A stretch of DNA of 64,000 nucleotides from Nitrospira lenta (GCF_900403705.1 NZ_OUNR01000017.1:124001-188000), one strand, 5' to 3'. Numbered from the stretch's first letter, positions 38,495 to 47,633 are shown. The notes: a model not told the origin generated them from the sequence alone. Numbers and translations are program-made.

Positions 38495-39139
38495 CTATGT
38501 GTCTGTGCCAACCATGTCCCAATCATCTTCACTTTCGTAACATGTCATCCAGTTAACCGCATGATGCCACTCTTGAATCACCTCTCTCTCCAAGGGAAAC
38601 TCTTTCTTCTCCGAATACTCCGATTGGCGGACAGCCCAGTGCAAGCGATACAGAAGGTCAGCCCAAGATATGATTTCTTCCTTTTCTCGGATTTGAATCG
38701 CTTCCCGTAATCTACTGGGCTCTTCCATTTCCTGAGGAAATAGATCCATGATTTGCTCAACACTTGATTGTTCCGTTGGAATCTTGATGCCCTTAATGAG
38801 TCCACCGCACCAGGATAGAAAATAAAGACTTTCAAGTCTCCAGGAAAACTGGATACGCTCCTTCTCGCGTAAAGAATTGGTAAGCAAAAATGAACTTTCG
38901 CGCTTCGAAAGCCAAGACTGATAATTGCGGCTGTTGATATAGGCCCCAAAATGTCGCTTATCTTTCAAGATAGCGGCCCCAACAACTGCCCAAAGGGCTA
39001 TAAGTCTCTTTAACAACTCGTCTCTCGAACGTAAATGCACATCTTTGCTCGACTCAACCAACGGAAGGTTCTTATTAACAGGAATGCGATTCTCAAGAAG
39101 AAGCGCTTCTGACGCAGCCTTATGTTCTGTAGGAGTCAT
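38495..39139 (-). CDS. DUF4272 protein
   Basis: A 214-residue soluble protein. DUF4272 features are visible: DELLKRLIALWAVVGAAIL near residue 40, ESLYFLSWCGGLIK, ISWADLLYRLHWAVRQ and IQEWHHAVNWMTC. GGAGG lies eight bases before the ATG. By eye the gene and its upstream gap are clearly richer in A and T than neighbouring genes, which suggests recent acquisition. Function of the family is unknown; members often occur near mobile or toxin-related genes. Confidence 0.8.
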   Translation of the reverse strand: MTPTEHKAASEALLLENRIPVNKNLPLVESSKDVHLRSRDELLKRLIALWAVVGAAILKDKRHFGAYINSRNYQSWLSKRESSFLLTNSLREKERIQFSWRLESLYFLSWCGGLIKGIKIPTEQSSVEQIMDLFPQEMEEPSRLREAIQIREKEEIISWADLLYRLHWAVRQSEYSEKKEFPLEREVIQEWHHAVNWMTCYESEDDWDMVGTDT

Positions 39140-39183
39140 GCCAACACCCTCCGCTTAACACTGAAACCGAATCTCGCTGCTTG

Positions 39184-39759
39184 CTACACCACACCGCTGA
39201 AATGCAGCCGGTTCATTTCGTTGAGCGTTGAGATCATCTGATTGAGGGCGTGAGTGACTCGACGGCTGGCTTCCTGAGAGGGACTGTTGGTGCCGGCCCA
39301 AATGTCGGGGGGATTGGCGATCTCTTTTACATTTTGACAAAAGCGCGAGATCGTCAGTTTCCAATGGAAGGCATTGGGACTGGCCGCAAGAAACTCGGCC
39401 CGATCGCTTGAAAACGGCTGCTCGAATTGCCCGGCACGGAGCTGCCACATCTGCTCCATGGCCTGCTGCCGGTCCGAACCGAGTTCCAAGCCATTCATCT
39501 TCTCATTCAATGCAGCGAAAAACCCGCCGACCACATGCGCCACATGTGACTCCGGAAAGACACCGGCACAGGCTTGCATGAGAAGAAACTTGTGAAAGAG
39601 AAAGACCTCGGCGCTGATCCGGGCATCGCTGGCTGAGGGATCGTAGGCCAGAGCCAATTCACGCAGGGCATCTGATGAGGCTCCTTCTAGACTGGAGCCA
39701 AGGATCCGGGCGATCTGACGGCCCAACTCAAGGTATTCTACGTTCGACAGTAGTGCCAT
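39184..39759 (-). CDS. Uncharacterised helical protein
   Basis: A 191-residue product that I do not recognise, starting at ATG 39759 ten bases after the ybjQ stop. It is mostly helical (NVEYLELGRQIARILG, DRQQAMEQMWQLRAGQFEQPF, RRVTHALNQMISTLNEMNRL) with no signal peptide or membrane segment and no obvious catalytic motif. Close spacing suggests it is co-transcribed with the YbjQ-like gene. Confidence 0.65.
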   Translation of the reverse strand: MALLSNVEYLELGRQIARILGSSLEGASSDALRELALAYDPSASDARISAEVFLFHKFLLMQACAGVFPESHVAHVVGGFFAALNEKMNGLELGSDRQQAMEQMWQLRAGQFEQPFSSDRAEFLAASPNAFHWKLTISRFCQNVKEIANPPDIWAGTNSPSQEASRRVTHALNQMISTLNEMNRLHFSGVV

Positions 39760-39769
39760 GAGACGCCGG

Positions 39770-40090
39770 CTATTCGACGACCACCGCCGTGCCACTGGCA
39801 CTTACCATCAACATGCTGCTGCTGGCGCCGATCGTTTCGTAGTCGATATCGATCCCGACAATGGCATTGGCCCCGAGATTCCTGGCCTGTTCGCGCATTT
39901 CACCGATAGCAATATCCTTGGCCTTCCGCAACTCAGCCTCGTACGAAGCCGACCGGCCGCCAACAATATCCCGAATCGATGCAAAGAAATCGCGAAAAAT
40001 ATTCGCGCCCAGAATGGCATCCCCGCTGACAAGCCCCAGATATTTGACCGCTCGCTTGCCCTCAATGCTCGGTGTCGTCGTCAGAGTCAT
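39770..40090 (-). CDS. YbjQ family protein (UPF0145)
   Basis: A 106-residue protein with the YbjQ pattern: [55 protein letters not shown], and a final strand [14 protein letters not shown]. Members assemble into pentamers and have been linked to heavy-metal or small-molecule binding; the real role is unclear. Upstream is a 112-base gap shared with divergent uvrA. Confidence 0.9.
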   Translation of the reverse strand: MTLTTTPSIEGKRAVKYLGLVSGDAILGANIFRDFFASIRDIVGGRSASYEAELRKAKDIAIGEMREQARNLGANAIVGIDIDYETIGASSSMLMVSASGTAVVVE

Positions 40091-40161
40091 GCGTCCCTCC
40101 CGGTGGATGCCCCCATCCTCTCACTATTGAACGCCGCCGCCAAGCCTTTCCCCGTTCCCCG

Positions 40162-40190
40162 TTGAAGCAGAAAGGGCCGGCTGCTAGGAT
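40162..40190 (+). promoter_or_regulatory. Candidate sigma70 promoter of uvrA
   Basis: TTGAAG (40162-40167), 17-base spacer, TAGGAT (40185-40190). The -10 box ends 12 bases before the uvrA ATG, so the leader would be very short. I see no palindromic LexA-type box next to it. Confidence 0.4.
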
Positions 40191-40202
40191 CTTCCCTTTA
40201 CC

Positions 40203-43007
40203 ATGACCAGAGCGCACGCCGTGGACATCACCCCTCTGCCCAAGCCTTCGTCATCCGACCTCATTGTCGAAGGCGCGCGGCAGAATAATCTCAAGAACAT
40301 CTCACTCCGTATTCCCCACAATCAGGTCACGGCGATCACTGGCCTGTCCGGCTCAGGCAAATCGTCCCTGGCCTTCGACACACTCTTCGCCGAAGGCCAA
40401 TGGCGCTATGTGGAATCCCTCTCGACGTACGCCCGCATGTTCATCGACAAAGTAGCGCGTCCCGACGTAGACCGCATCCTCAACGTGCGGCCGGCAATCG
40501 CCATCGAACAGAAGAACCAGGTGCGTACCGCCCGTTCGACCGTCGGCACCACCACGGAAATCTCAGACCTGCTCCGCCTGCTCTTTGCCAAGATCGGCAA
40601 GCCGGTCTGTCCTGACTGCCATCAGGAAGCCCGTTCATTCCAGCCTGACACGGTGGCTACCGAGCTGCTCACACGCTTTCCTGACGCGCGCGCCATGATT
40701 CTCTTCTCTGTCGCCACGCCTACCGCCGCGCTGGAGTCAGCATTCCGCCAATCGCTCCTGACTCGCGGATTTACCCGCCTCAAGGCCGGCAACGAGATCC
40801 TGGATCTGCTTGAGACCGCTCATCCGCCGCTTCACACAGAGCCGACACTGCATGTTGTACTCGACCGGCTCGTAATCCGCGCGGATAATCGAACCCGCCT
40901 CGTCGAAGCGATCGAGACCGCGTTCCGCGAGGGCGAAGGCCGCTGCACGGTCGAGGTGATCGGCCACGGCAATCACTCCTTCAGCACCCATTTCCTCTGC
41001 CAGCAGTGCGGTCGCACCTTTGAACCACTCAGGCCGATCCTCTTCTCCTTCAACCATCCGATCGGCGCCTGCCCCGAATGCAAAGGGTTCGGCAATGTCC
41101 TGCGTTACGATCCGGAACTCGTCATTCCCGACCACGGCAAATCGCTCGCTGACGGTGCGATCGAGCCCTGGAGCAAGCCCGGAACGGATTGGTGGGAGAA
41201 GCAGCTGCTGCTGGCCATGAAACGGAAGGGCATCGACGTGACGGCCCCGTTTCGCAGCCTCCCGAAAGCAACTCAGGCGCTACTGTGGAACGGCGATGAG
41301 TCCTTCGACGGCATCAACGACTTCTTCGAATACATGGAAGGGAAACGCTACAAGCTGCATGTGCGCGTGCTCCTGAGCCGCTATCGTACGCCAGTGGAAT
41401 GCCCGGCCTGTCACGGCAGCCGGTTGAAGCCGGATGCCCGCTTCGTGAAGATTGCCGGCACCGATATTCACGAGATCACCGACCACACGATTGCAGGCCT
41501 GCTGGATTGGCTGGAAGCCTTGACCCTGCGGCCGTTCGAGCAAAACATTGCCGCCGACATTCTCCGCCAGTTGAAGGCCAAGCTGGGGTTCCTGCTGCGG
41601 GTCGGCCTGGGCTATCTCACGCTGGCCCGGCAAACGAAAACGCTCTCCGGCGGAGAAGCCCAGCGGGTGTCATTAGCCAATCAGCTCGGTGCCAGACTAG
41701 TCGGCACACTCTACGTCCTCGACGAACCGACCATCGGGCTCCATGCTCGCGACACCGATCTGCTCGCCGGAATTCTCAAAGACCTCGCCGCCGTCGGCAA
41801 CACCGTCGTTGTCGTAGAGCACGATCGCCACATGATCGAGTCGGCCGACTATCTCGTTGAACTCGGACCGCAGTCCGGCGAACGGGGCGGCGAGATCATC
41901 TGCGCCGCCCCGGCCAAGGAATTTATTCAGGACAAGCGCGCCCTCACGGCCCGTTACCTCCGAGGAGAAGAACAGATTCCCCTCCCGAAATCCCGCCGGT
42001 CCGGCAACGGGAAGGTGCTCGTGATCGCGGGAGCCAACGAACATAATCTAAAAGATCTCGCCGTCCGGCTGCCGCTCGGCATGTTCATCTGTGTGACCGG
42101 TGTGTCAGGATCCGGCAAGAGCACACTCGTCGAAGACACGTTGTACCGCGCCTTGGCGCGCGCCTTTCGGGTCGATGCGCTCCCGATGGGACGCTTCAAA
42201 GCCATCAAAGGCATTGAGCACCTCAAGGGCGTGCGCCTCATCGATCAACAACCCATCGGCCGCACCCCCCGCTCCAATCCCATCACCTATCTAAAAGCCT
42301 TCGACGAGATCCGCCAACTCTTCGCCTCCGAGCGCGACGCGCTCCGCCAGGGGCTGACACCGGGGCACTTCTCCTTCAACACCACCGGTGGCCGGTGCGA
42401 GCGCTGTGAAGGCGCCGGCGTGGAAAAGCTGGAGATGTACTTCTTCGAAGACCTCTATGTGCCCTGTGAAAGTTGCGACGGGAAGCGGTTTAAGCCGGAA
42501 GTCCTGGCCATCCACTATCGCGGGAAGACGATTGCAGAAGTCCTGGCGATGACGGTGGATGACGCGGTGCAATTCTTCACCGGCGCGCCGAAACTGCAAG
42601 AGCGGCTGCATCTGCTCTCTTCCATCGGCCTCGGCTACCTGCGCCTCGGGCAATCCGCCACCACCCTCTCCGGCGGCGAAGCCCAGCGGCTCAAAATCGC
42701 CGCAGAGCTGAAAGACGGATCGGCAAAAGACCTCCTCTACATCATGGACGAGCCAACGACCGGCCTGCACTTTGAAGATGTGAAAAAACTCCTCGCCGTC
42801 CTGCACAAGCTGGTGAACGCAGGCAACACCCTGGTCGTCGTGGAGCATAATCTGGACGTGATCAAATCAGCCGACTGGGTGATCGACTTAGGCCCCGAAG
42901 GCGGCGCGGCAGGCGGACAAATTATCGCGGAAGGGAGACCGGAACAGGTGGCGAAAGTATCGACGTCATACACGGGAAGATTTCTAGCAACCGCCTTGAC
43001 GCAATGA
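40203..43007 (+). CDS. uvrA: Excinuclease ABC subunit A
   Basis: Damage-recognition ATPase of nucleotide excision repair. The 934-residue protein has two ABC modules: Walker A GLSGSGKS (47-54) and GVSGSGKST in the second half, signatures LSGGEAQRVSLA and LSGGEAQRLKIA. It also has CxxC zinc modules (CQQC...CPEC, CPAC and CERC...CESC). The N-terminal stretch reads GQWRYVESLSTYARMF where most UvrA have GQRRYVESLSAYARQF, so it belongs to a somewhat divergent UvrA branch. It stands alone, about 11 kb from uvrB. Confidence 0.94.
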   Translation: MTRAHAVDITPLPKPSSSDLIVEGARQNNLKNISLRIPHNQVTAITGLSGSGKSSLAFDTLFAEGQWRYVESLSTYARMFIDKVARPDVDRILNVRPAIAIEQKNQVRTARSTVGTTTEISDLLRLLFAKIGKPVCPDCHQEARSFQPDTVATELLTRFPDARAMILFSVATPTAALESAFRQSLLTRGFTRLKAGNEILDLLETAHPPLHTEPTLHVVLDRLVIRADNRTRLVEAIETAFREGEGRCTVEVIGHGNHSFSTHFLCQQCGRTFEPLRPILFSFNHPIGACPECKGFGNVLRYDPELVIPDHGKSLADGAIEPWSKPGTDWWEKQLLLAMKRKGIDVTAPFRSLPKATQALLWNGDESFDGINDFFEYMEGKRYKLHVRVLLSRYRTPVECPACHGSRLKPDARFVKIAGTDIHEITDHTIAGLLDWLEALTLRPFEQNIAADILRQLKAKLGFLLRVGLGYLTLARQTKTLSGGEAQRVSLANQLGARLVGTLYVLDEPTIGLHARDTDLLAGILKDLAAVGNTVVVVEHDRHMIESADYLVELGPQSGERGGEIICAAPAKEFIQDKRALTARYLRGEEQIPLPKSRRSGNGKVLVIAGANEHNLKDLAVRLPLGMFICVTGVSGSGKSTLVEDTLYRALARAFRVDALPMGRFKAIKGIEHLKGVRLIDQQPIGRTPRSNPITYLKAFDEIRQLFASERDALRQGLTPGHFSFNTTGGRCERCEGAGVEKLEMYFFEDLYVPCESCDGKRFKPEVLAIHYRGKTIAEVLAMTVDDAVQFFTGAPKLQERLHLLSSIGLGYLRLGQSATTLSGGEAQRLKIAAELKDGSAKDLLYIMDEPTTGLHFEDVKKLLAVLHKLVNAGNTLVVVEHNLDVIKSADWVIDLGPEGGAAGGQIIAEGRPEQVAKVSTSYTGRFLATALTQ

Positions 43008-43542
43008 TAGGAGCACGGCGCTGGGCATGATCTTGCCGCCTTTCTCCGCCGCCGTCTCTATCAAACTCTGCCTGTTGTCGGTCGATCTGCCCGGTGCCAC
43101 GTTCTCGGCGCAAGCATTTTTGGCGAGGTTGGATTCACGATATCCATTTTCATTTCTAATCTTGCCTACACTGGAAATGTCCATCCTCGTCGCGTCACTG
43201 GCGACAAGCTCCCTCGGCTACTACGACTCACCTTCTTTGGCTCACCACCCTGCCACGGACACTCCAGCAGGCATGGCGCTATCGAGTGAGACCTAATAGG
43301 TTTTCTCTTCACAGTTTGTCCCCTAGCCCCTTGTAGGACAGAGCGCCCTGAGCAGGCTTCAGCTCCCTACTCCTCAGGGATATCGCTTATATCGCTCAGT
43401 GCATCTCACTCAGTGAGAAATAACCACCATAGATTGACCTAAATTTATCCCTCGCAGGCCAGATAGCGACTCAATATTGGGCATAACCTGCCGATACTGA
43501 TGGCCAAGAAGCGGCAGACGCCATCAGACAAAGGAGGCGAAC
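43008..43542. other. 535-base gap with operator-like repeats, no convincing gene
   Basis: Open frames of 60-90 codons exist on both strands but lack ribosome sites and recognisable motifs. The right half holds structure: CCCTGAG (43346-43352) paired with CTCAGGG (43373-43379), a tandem ATATCGCT at 43380-43387 and 43389-43396, CTCAGTG at 43395-43401 and again at 43409-43415, and the dyad CTCACTCAGTGAG at 43405-43417. These lie 125-200 bases before the SpoIIE-type gene and could bind a regulator or belong to a small RNA. Confidence 0.5.
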
Positions 43543-44283
43543 ATGGATAAAGTCATGGCCTGTGGAGAAATTTGGTGCGGCATCAAGGACAAAGATATGA
43601 CCGTCACGACCAGTGGGCTTGAAGTCAGTCTATTCTCCGCAGCCTGCGAGGGCGGCAAAGGCGGGGACATTTATTACTTCAGCGTATGTGAAAGCGACCT
43701 GCTCTCTCGCATCGCAATTGCCGATGTGTTAGGCCACGGCGCCGCGGTGGCCGACACGAGTCAGTGGATGTGCAATTCCCTTCGAAGCAAAATGAATAAC
43801 GTACAGGGGAATGAAGTCCTGGCAGAACTGAATGTCGCCGCAGTGGATTGTGGCTACAAGGCCATTACCACCGCCGCCGTGGTGGCGTGGTACCGCGAAC
43901 AAAAGAAATTCTTTTATACCTATGCAGGCCACCCGCCGGCCTTGCTGCGGAGGACAACCGACAGTGCATGGCATGAAATGACGTTTCCCCCTTCAGACCA
44001 TGTCACGAATACGCTCCTCGGCATCAACCGAGATTTCCCCTATGACCAGGAAACGCTCACACTGGCATCAGGAGACACGATATTTATGTATACCGACGGC
44101 ATTATCGAAACTCCCGACGCCACAGGCCAGATTTTTGGGATCGAACGGCTGCAGGCGTTGCTCAATACCTGTGACAGCAATCCTCAGACCATTAGAAATA
44201 CCGTCCTGTCGGCGTTACAGGCATACGCGGTAGAACCGCTCATTCATGACGATCTGACATTTATGGCGATTCGCATCAAATAG
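43543..44283 (+). CDS. SpoIIE-type PP2C serine phosphatase
   Basis: A 246-residue stand-alone phosphatase domain. Metal-binding motifs are present: GGKGGDIYYF and IAIADVLGHGAAVAD, then YAGHPPALLRR, LASGDTIFMYTDGIIET and IHDDLTFMAI. Such proteins usually dephosphorylate anti-sigma-factor antagonists in partner-switching systems. No sensor domain is attached and no anti-sigma or STAS gene is adjacent, so its partner is unknown. AAAGGAGG lies six bases before the ATG. Confidence 0.88.
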   Translation: MDKVMACGEIWCGIKDKDMTVTTSGLEVSLFSAACEGGKGGDIYYFSVCESDLLSRIAIADVLGHGAAVADTSQWMCNSLRSKMNNVQGNEVLAELNVAAVDCGYKAITTAAVVAWYREQKKFFYTYAGHPPALLRRTTDSAWHEMTFPPSDHVTNTLLGINRDFPYDQETLTLASGDTIFMYTDGIIETPDATGQIFGIERLQALLNTCDSNPQTIRNTVLSALQAYAVEPLIHDDLTFMAIRIK

Positions 44284-44301
44284 CCTCGTATAAACGGCAT
44301 C

Positions 44302-45555
44302 TCACAACCCCGGCCTTGATTCGGCCACGATGCCGAGTTCCAGGGTAGAACCTCCGCGACGGATATCGAGTTTCAGCGACTGCCCCGCCTCAATCTGGCA
44401 CACTCGCTTGGCTTCGCGTTCTGAGGTGACCCCAGCGAGTGAAGATCCGTTACAGCCGACGACTTCATCTCCGACGAGCAGCCCGGCTTTCTCTGCCGGA
44501 AGGCCACTGCGGAGTTCCCGCACGGCATAGTAGCGAGCGCCGCCCGTTTCCAGCAGTTCCCAATTTACGCCAATGTGTCCCGACCCGAGCAGGCCGGTCT
44601 GCGAGCCAAACCGCGCCAGGATGCGATGAACAATGATGCGGGCGGAGCTCTCCGGATCGTCGGTGGTCTGATCGGTCAGATGGCCTTCGCCGTTGAAGAG
44701 AAGCTGGCCGGTTTCCACATCGATCATCCGCAGCGAGAGCGCTACGCTGTTCGTCCGTGCTTCAGAGTGCTGCTCCCATTGCTGCACGCCGCCGACGATG
44801 ATGGCATGGGCGCCGACCAGCTTGCCGACTTTCAACACATTGGCATCATCGGCATGGGTCAGCTGAATCACCTGCTCTTTGAGCACCTCATCGAGCTTGG
44901 CACGCTCGACCATGTTCACCTCGAGATCCAACAACAAGGTGGTCACAATCCCCGCCACGCGCGAGCCGGAGCCCGGCGCATTCGGCCCGTCTTCAAACAA
45001 CATCACCGCCATGGTGCGGTACCGATCGATGGAGTCACGATTGATCGGCCCCAACCCCGTTACGACCGGCTCAGGCCGGCCTGTCCGGCCGTCCATCCGG
45101 CCATGCGGCACGCCGGCCACCTCGCACGACTTTCGCCGCTGCAAGATCGCAACCGGGGGACCCCAGGTACAGAGTTCTTCATTCACCAACACGACATGCT
45201 GAGGATATTCACGTTGCCGTTCCATGGCGATGTTGGTGAAGGGATAGAAAACACACCCGCCGATCCAGACCGAGATCGGACAAAGGCCGAGCTCATAGAG
45301 CCATTGATTGCGGGTGGTCAGGGAATATTCCCACACCAGAAGCCGGCCATCATCCCGCAAAACGCGGTCGGGACGGCCGATCTCGTCAAGCACCTGCGCC
45401 TTGGTCATCGGCACGGCCAGCCGATCCAGCTTCGACTCTGATTTATAAATGGTGTATCCGACTCCGCAGTGAGAAGAAAGAAACGCGGCGACGAAGAGAC
45501 TGATCAGTCGTATGCACCGACCGACTGCACCAGGAGAACGGGGAAGGCATCCCAT
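44302..45555 (-). CDS. Putative lipoprotein: BamE-like, CsgG-like and PDZ domains
   Basis: A 417-residue exported protein with a signal sequence ending FLSSHCGVGY, a plausible lipobox Cys. Region 1 (about 35-110) is SmpA/BamE-like: MTKAQVLDEIGRPDRVLRDDGRLLVWEY. Region 2 (about 180-320) resembles CsgG/HfaB secretion-channel proteins (MVERAKLDEVLKEQVIQLT, LVGAHAIIVGGV, LSLRMIDVETGQLLF). Region 3 (about 335-417) is a PDZ fold (GLPAEKAGLLVGDEVVGCNG). The combination is unusual. It probably sits at the outer membrane facing the periplasm. The role is unknown. Confidence 0.8.
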   Translation of the reverse strand: MGCLPRSPGAVGRCIRLISLFVAAFLSSHCGVGYTIYKSESKLDRLAVPMTKAQVLDEIGRPDRVLRDDGRLLVWEYSLTTRNQWLYELGLCPISVWIGGCVFYPFTNIAMERQREYPQHVVLVNEELCTWGPPVAILQRRKSCEVAGVPHGRMDGRTGRPEPVVTGLGPINRDSIDRYRTMAVMLFEDGPNAPGSGSRVAGIVTTLLLDLEVNMVERAKLDEVLKEQVIQLTHADDANVLKVGKLVGAHAIIVGGVQQWEQHSEARTNSVALSLRMIDVETGQLLFNGEGHLTDQTTDDPESSARIIVHRILARFGSQTGLLGSGHIGVNWELLETGGARYYAVRELRSGLPAEKAGLLVGDEVVGCNGSSLAGVTSEREAKRVCQIEAGQSLKLDIRRGGSTLELGIVAESRPGL

Positions 45556-45643
45556 GCAGGCAGCCTAACACTGCCGCCGACGGGCTTCAATGGAGCCGTG
45601 GCGCGATCGCAAAGTGGGAAAGATCAACACGTGAATAGGGCGA

Positions 45644-46204
45644 TCAATTGCAGGAAGGGTCGAACGGCATATCCGCGTAGTGTTTGTAGGTATCGCCCAG
45701 GGTCAGCAGAATCTCCTGCCACACCTGAGCCGGATCTTGTTCAAACACGATTTTTGAATCGGCGGGCAAGGTAATCCACGAACCGGTTTTCATCTCCGAT
45801 TCCAGCTGACCGGGCCCCCAGCCCGAGTAGCCGAGATAGGCGCGGAAGGAATCTTTCGTCGTCGGCCCAGTGAGAATCCGTTCGACCACGCCCATGTCTC
45901 CGCCGAGACACACGCCGTCGAACACGTGGTGAGAATTCTCCGGCAACTGGTCGACCCGGTACAGCAGCATGACATGATTCGTCTGCACCGGCCCCCCGGC
46001 ATAGAGCACGTGGCTCGCCCCTTCGATGATGGGCACCTGCGGGAGCGCTTCTGAGATAGACATAGCCGTCGGCCGGTTGACGACTACACCGAGCGCGCCT
46101 TCGTCGCCATGTTCACAGAGCAGCACCACCGTCTGCCGAAAATTCGGATCGCGCAGTTGGGGCGTCGCCACGAGGAAAATGCCCTTGCCGAGTTCCAGGT
46201 CCAT
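45644..46204 (-). CDS. YqgE/AlgH family protein (UPF0301)
   Basis: A 186-residue protein with the family signatures KGIFLVATPQLRDPNFRQTVVLLCEH, GALGVVVNRPT, LYAGGPVQ, GYSGWGPGQLESE and a final conserved W. It is related to AlgH, a proposed regulator of alginate in Pseudomonas, but the molecular role is not settled. Spaced 86-88 bases from its same-strand neighbours, so probably transcribed from its own or an upstream promoter. Confidence 0.92.
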   Translation of the reverse strand: MDLELGKGIFLVATPQLRDPNFRQTVVLLCEHGDEGALGVVVNRPTAMSISEALPQVPIIEGASHVLYAGGPVQTNHVMLLYRVDQLPENSHHVFDGVCLGGDMGVVERILTGPTTKDSFRAYLGYSGWGPGQLESEMKTGSWITLPADSKIVFEQDPAQVWQEILLTLGDTYKHYADMPFDPSCN

Positions 46205-46290
46205 AGAAAGATCCTACCGTGCTCACTCGCGCGGCGCAAGCCTGCGCTGAGAACGGCCGCTGAACGACAACCCGCGTTCACGGGGAGACA

Positions 46291-47082
46291 CTACTTGTGA
46301 TAGAGCGAGGGTCGGCGATCGCCGAGCAGATCGTTGTAGCGGGTGAGCGTCTTGTTCCGTGCTTCGGTCGGATCGATATCGACCACAGCCAGCTCTTCAC
46401 GGTCGCGCGGCGCCCGTTGCAGAATGACGCCGCGGGAACTGACGACTTCGCTGTTGCCGATGAACGTGAGGGCATCTTTGCCGCCGCGCGCTTCGGTCCC
46501 AATACGATTGCACGTGACTGCAAAGACGCGATTCTCCAGACACCGCACCGGCATGGAGTCCGGACAATTCGGCAAGACCAAATTCGAAGGATGGCAGATA
46601 ATGTCCGCCCCCATGAGGGCCAGGGTCCGCGCGGATTCCGGAAAGTACCAATCGAAACAGATCATGACACCGATCTTGGCCGCGCCGATATCCCAGACCT
46701 GAAAGCCGGTGTCACCGGGAGCGAAGCAGAGCGTCTCTTCAAAAAATAGGTGGCTCTTTCGATAACAGCCGAGAAATCCGGACGGCCCGACGACCACCGC
46801 CGAGTTGTAACAGTGTGATCCCGCCCGCTCAGGCAAGCCCGCTACAATATGCATCCGACGGCGCTTAGCGACATCCACCAGCATCTTCGTCGTCGCTCCG
46901 TCCGGCACCGGTTCAGAGAGTCGCAGCGCCTCCTCGGCCGACACAAACTGATAGCCCGACGCGCAGAGTTCCGGCAGCACCATGAGATCGGCCTCGGTCT
47001 GCTCCAGCATGGCGCGAATCGCGTCCAGGTTCTTGGCGACGGCACCAAACTCCGGCTCATACTGGTAATACCCGATTCGCAC
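46291..47082 (-). CDS. Carbon-nitrogen hydrolase (nitrilase superfamily)
   Basis: Hydrolyses an amide or nitrile bond by a Glu-Lys-Cys mechanism. The 263-residue protein has E38 (VLPELCASGY), K109 (GCYRKSHLF) and C142 (GVMICFDWYFPES). The last motif is typical of the amidase/carbamoylase branches. Several nitrilase-superfamily enzymes share these features, for example omega-amidase and N-carbamoylputrescine amidase, and the substrate cannot be fixed from sequence alone. Confidence 0.88.
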   Translation of the reverse strand: MRIGYYQYEPEFGAVAKNLDAIRAMLEQTEADLMVLPELCASGYQFVSAEEALRLSEPVPDGATTKMLVDVAKRRRMHIVAGLPERAGSHCYNSAVVVGPSGFLGCYRKSHLFFEETLCFAPGDTGFQVWDIGAAKIGVMICFDWYFPESARTLALMGADIICHPSNLVLPNCPDSMPVRCLENRVFAVTCNRIGTEARGGKDALTFIGNSEVVSSRGVILQRAPRDREELAVVDIDPTEARNKTLTRYNDLLGDRRPSLYHK

Positions 47083-47188
47083 GGCGCGTCCTCCGCCTCA
47101 AGCAAGAACGGACAGGGTTGTGGTCCCCTGCCCGCTCCAAACACTCTGGTTGTCGGCTGACCGCCGACCCCGGTACGCTGAAAACGAA

Positions 47189-47536
47189 TTACTTCACTTC
47201 CGACAAATGCGTCACGGCGCCTTCGGCATGCTGCGTGGCCACATCGGCGTGACCGGCCTTCCCGTGCTCGACGGCTTCCTTCAGATGCTTGACGCCTTCG
47301 TCCAAATGAGGATTCTTGATACCGGCCGCTTCCGCATGGTGGAGGGCACCTTCGGCATGCTTCACCAATGCATCGGCATGGCCCTGCTTGCCATGAGCTG
47401 CGGCTTCTTTCGCATGCTCAACGGCCTCGGCTACATGCTTATTATCCGCCAACGCCAACCCGGTCATGACCGGACCGGCCACCATCGCACTCACTGCCGC
47501 CAATACCAACATTCCGCGGCGAATAGACCTTGTCAT
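47189..47536 (-). CDS. SmbP-like histidine-rich metal-binding protein
   Basis: A 115-residue exported protein. After a signal peptide (GMLVLAAVSAMVAGPVMTGLALA) the mature chain is a helical bundle of repeats of the form HAKEAAAHGKQGHADAL, EHGKAGHADVATQHAEGA, with many regularly spaced histidines. This closely resembles SmbP, the periplasmic copper-binding protein of the ammonia oxidiser Nitrosomonas europaea, which supports a nitrifier host. GGGGGAGG lies five bases before the ATG, and a sigma70-like promoter lies upstream. Confidence 0.82.
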   Translation of the reverse strand: MTRSIRRGMLVLAAVSAMVAGPVMTGLALADNKHVAEAVEHAKEAAAHGKQGHADALVKHAEGALHHAEAAGIKNPHLDEGVKHLKEAVEHGKAGHADVATQHAEGAVTHLSEVK

Positions 47537-47604
47537 TCTGACCTCCCCCTGGTTTAGATTAGGATTACGCAGATCAGTTCAAAAAATTATGCGCTCGTGA
47601 ATTC

Positions 47605-47633
47605 ACCTTACACAGCGCTTTTTTGACTGTCAA
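47605..47633 (-). promoter_or_regulatory. Candidate promoter of the SmbP-like gene
   Basis: Minus strand: TTGACA (47633-47628), 17 bases, TAAGGT (47610-47605). The -35 box overlaps the rhodanese stop codon. The -10 is a weak match, but a similar TTGACG plus TAAGGT pair with an 18-base spacer lies upstream of pup (-35 at 60850-60845). Confidence 0.4.

Noticed and set aside
42984-43296. Small open frames on both strands after uvrA (84-90 codons or fewer)
   Set aside because: No ribosome sites, no recognisable motifs, and they overlap each other or the uvrA 3' end.
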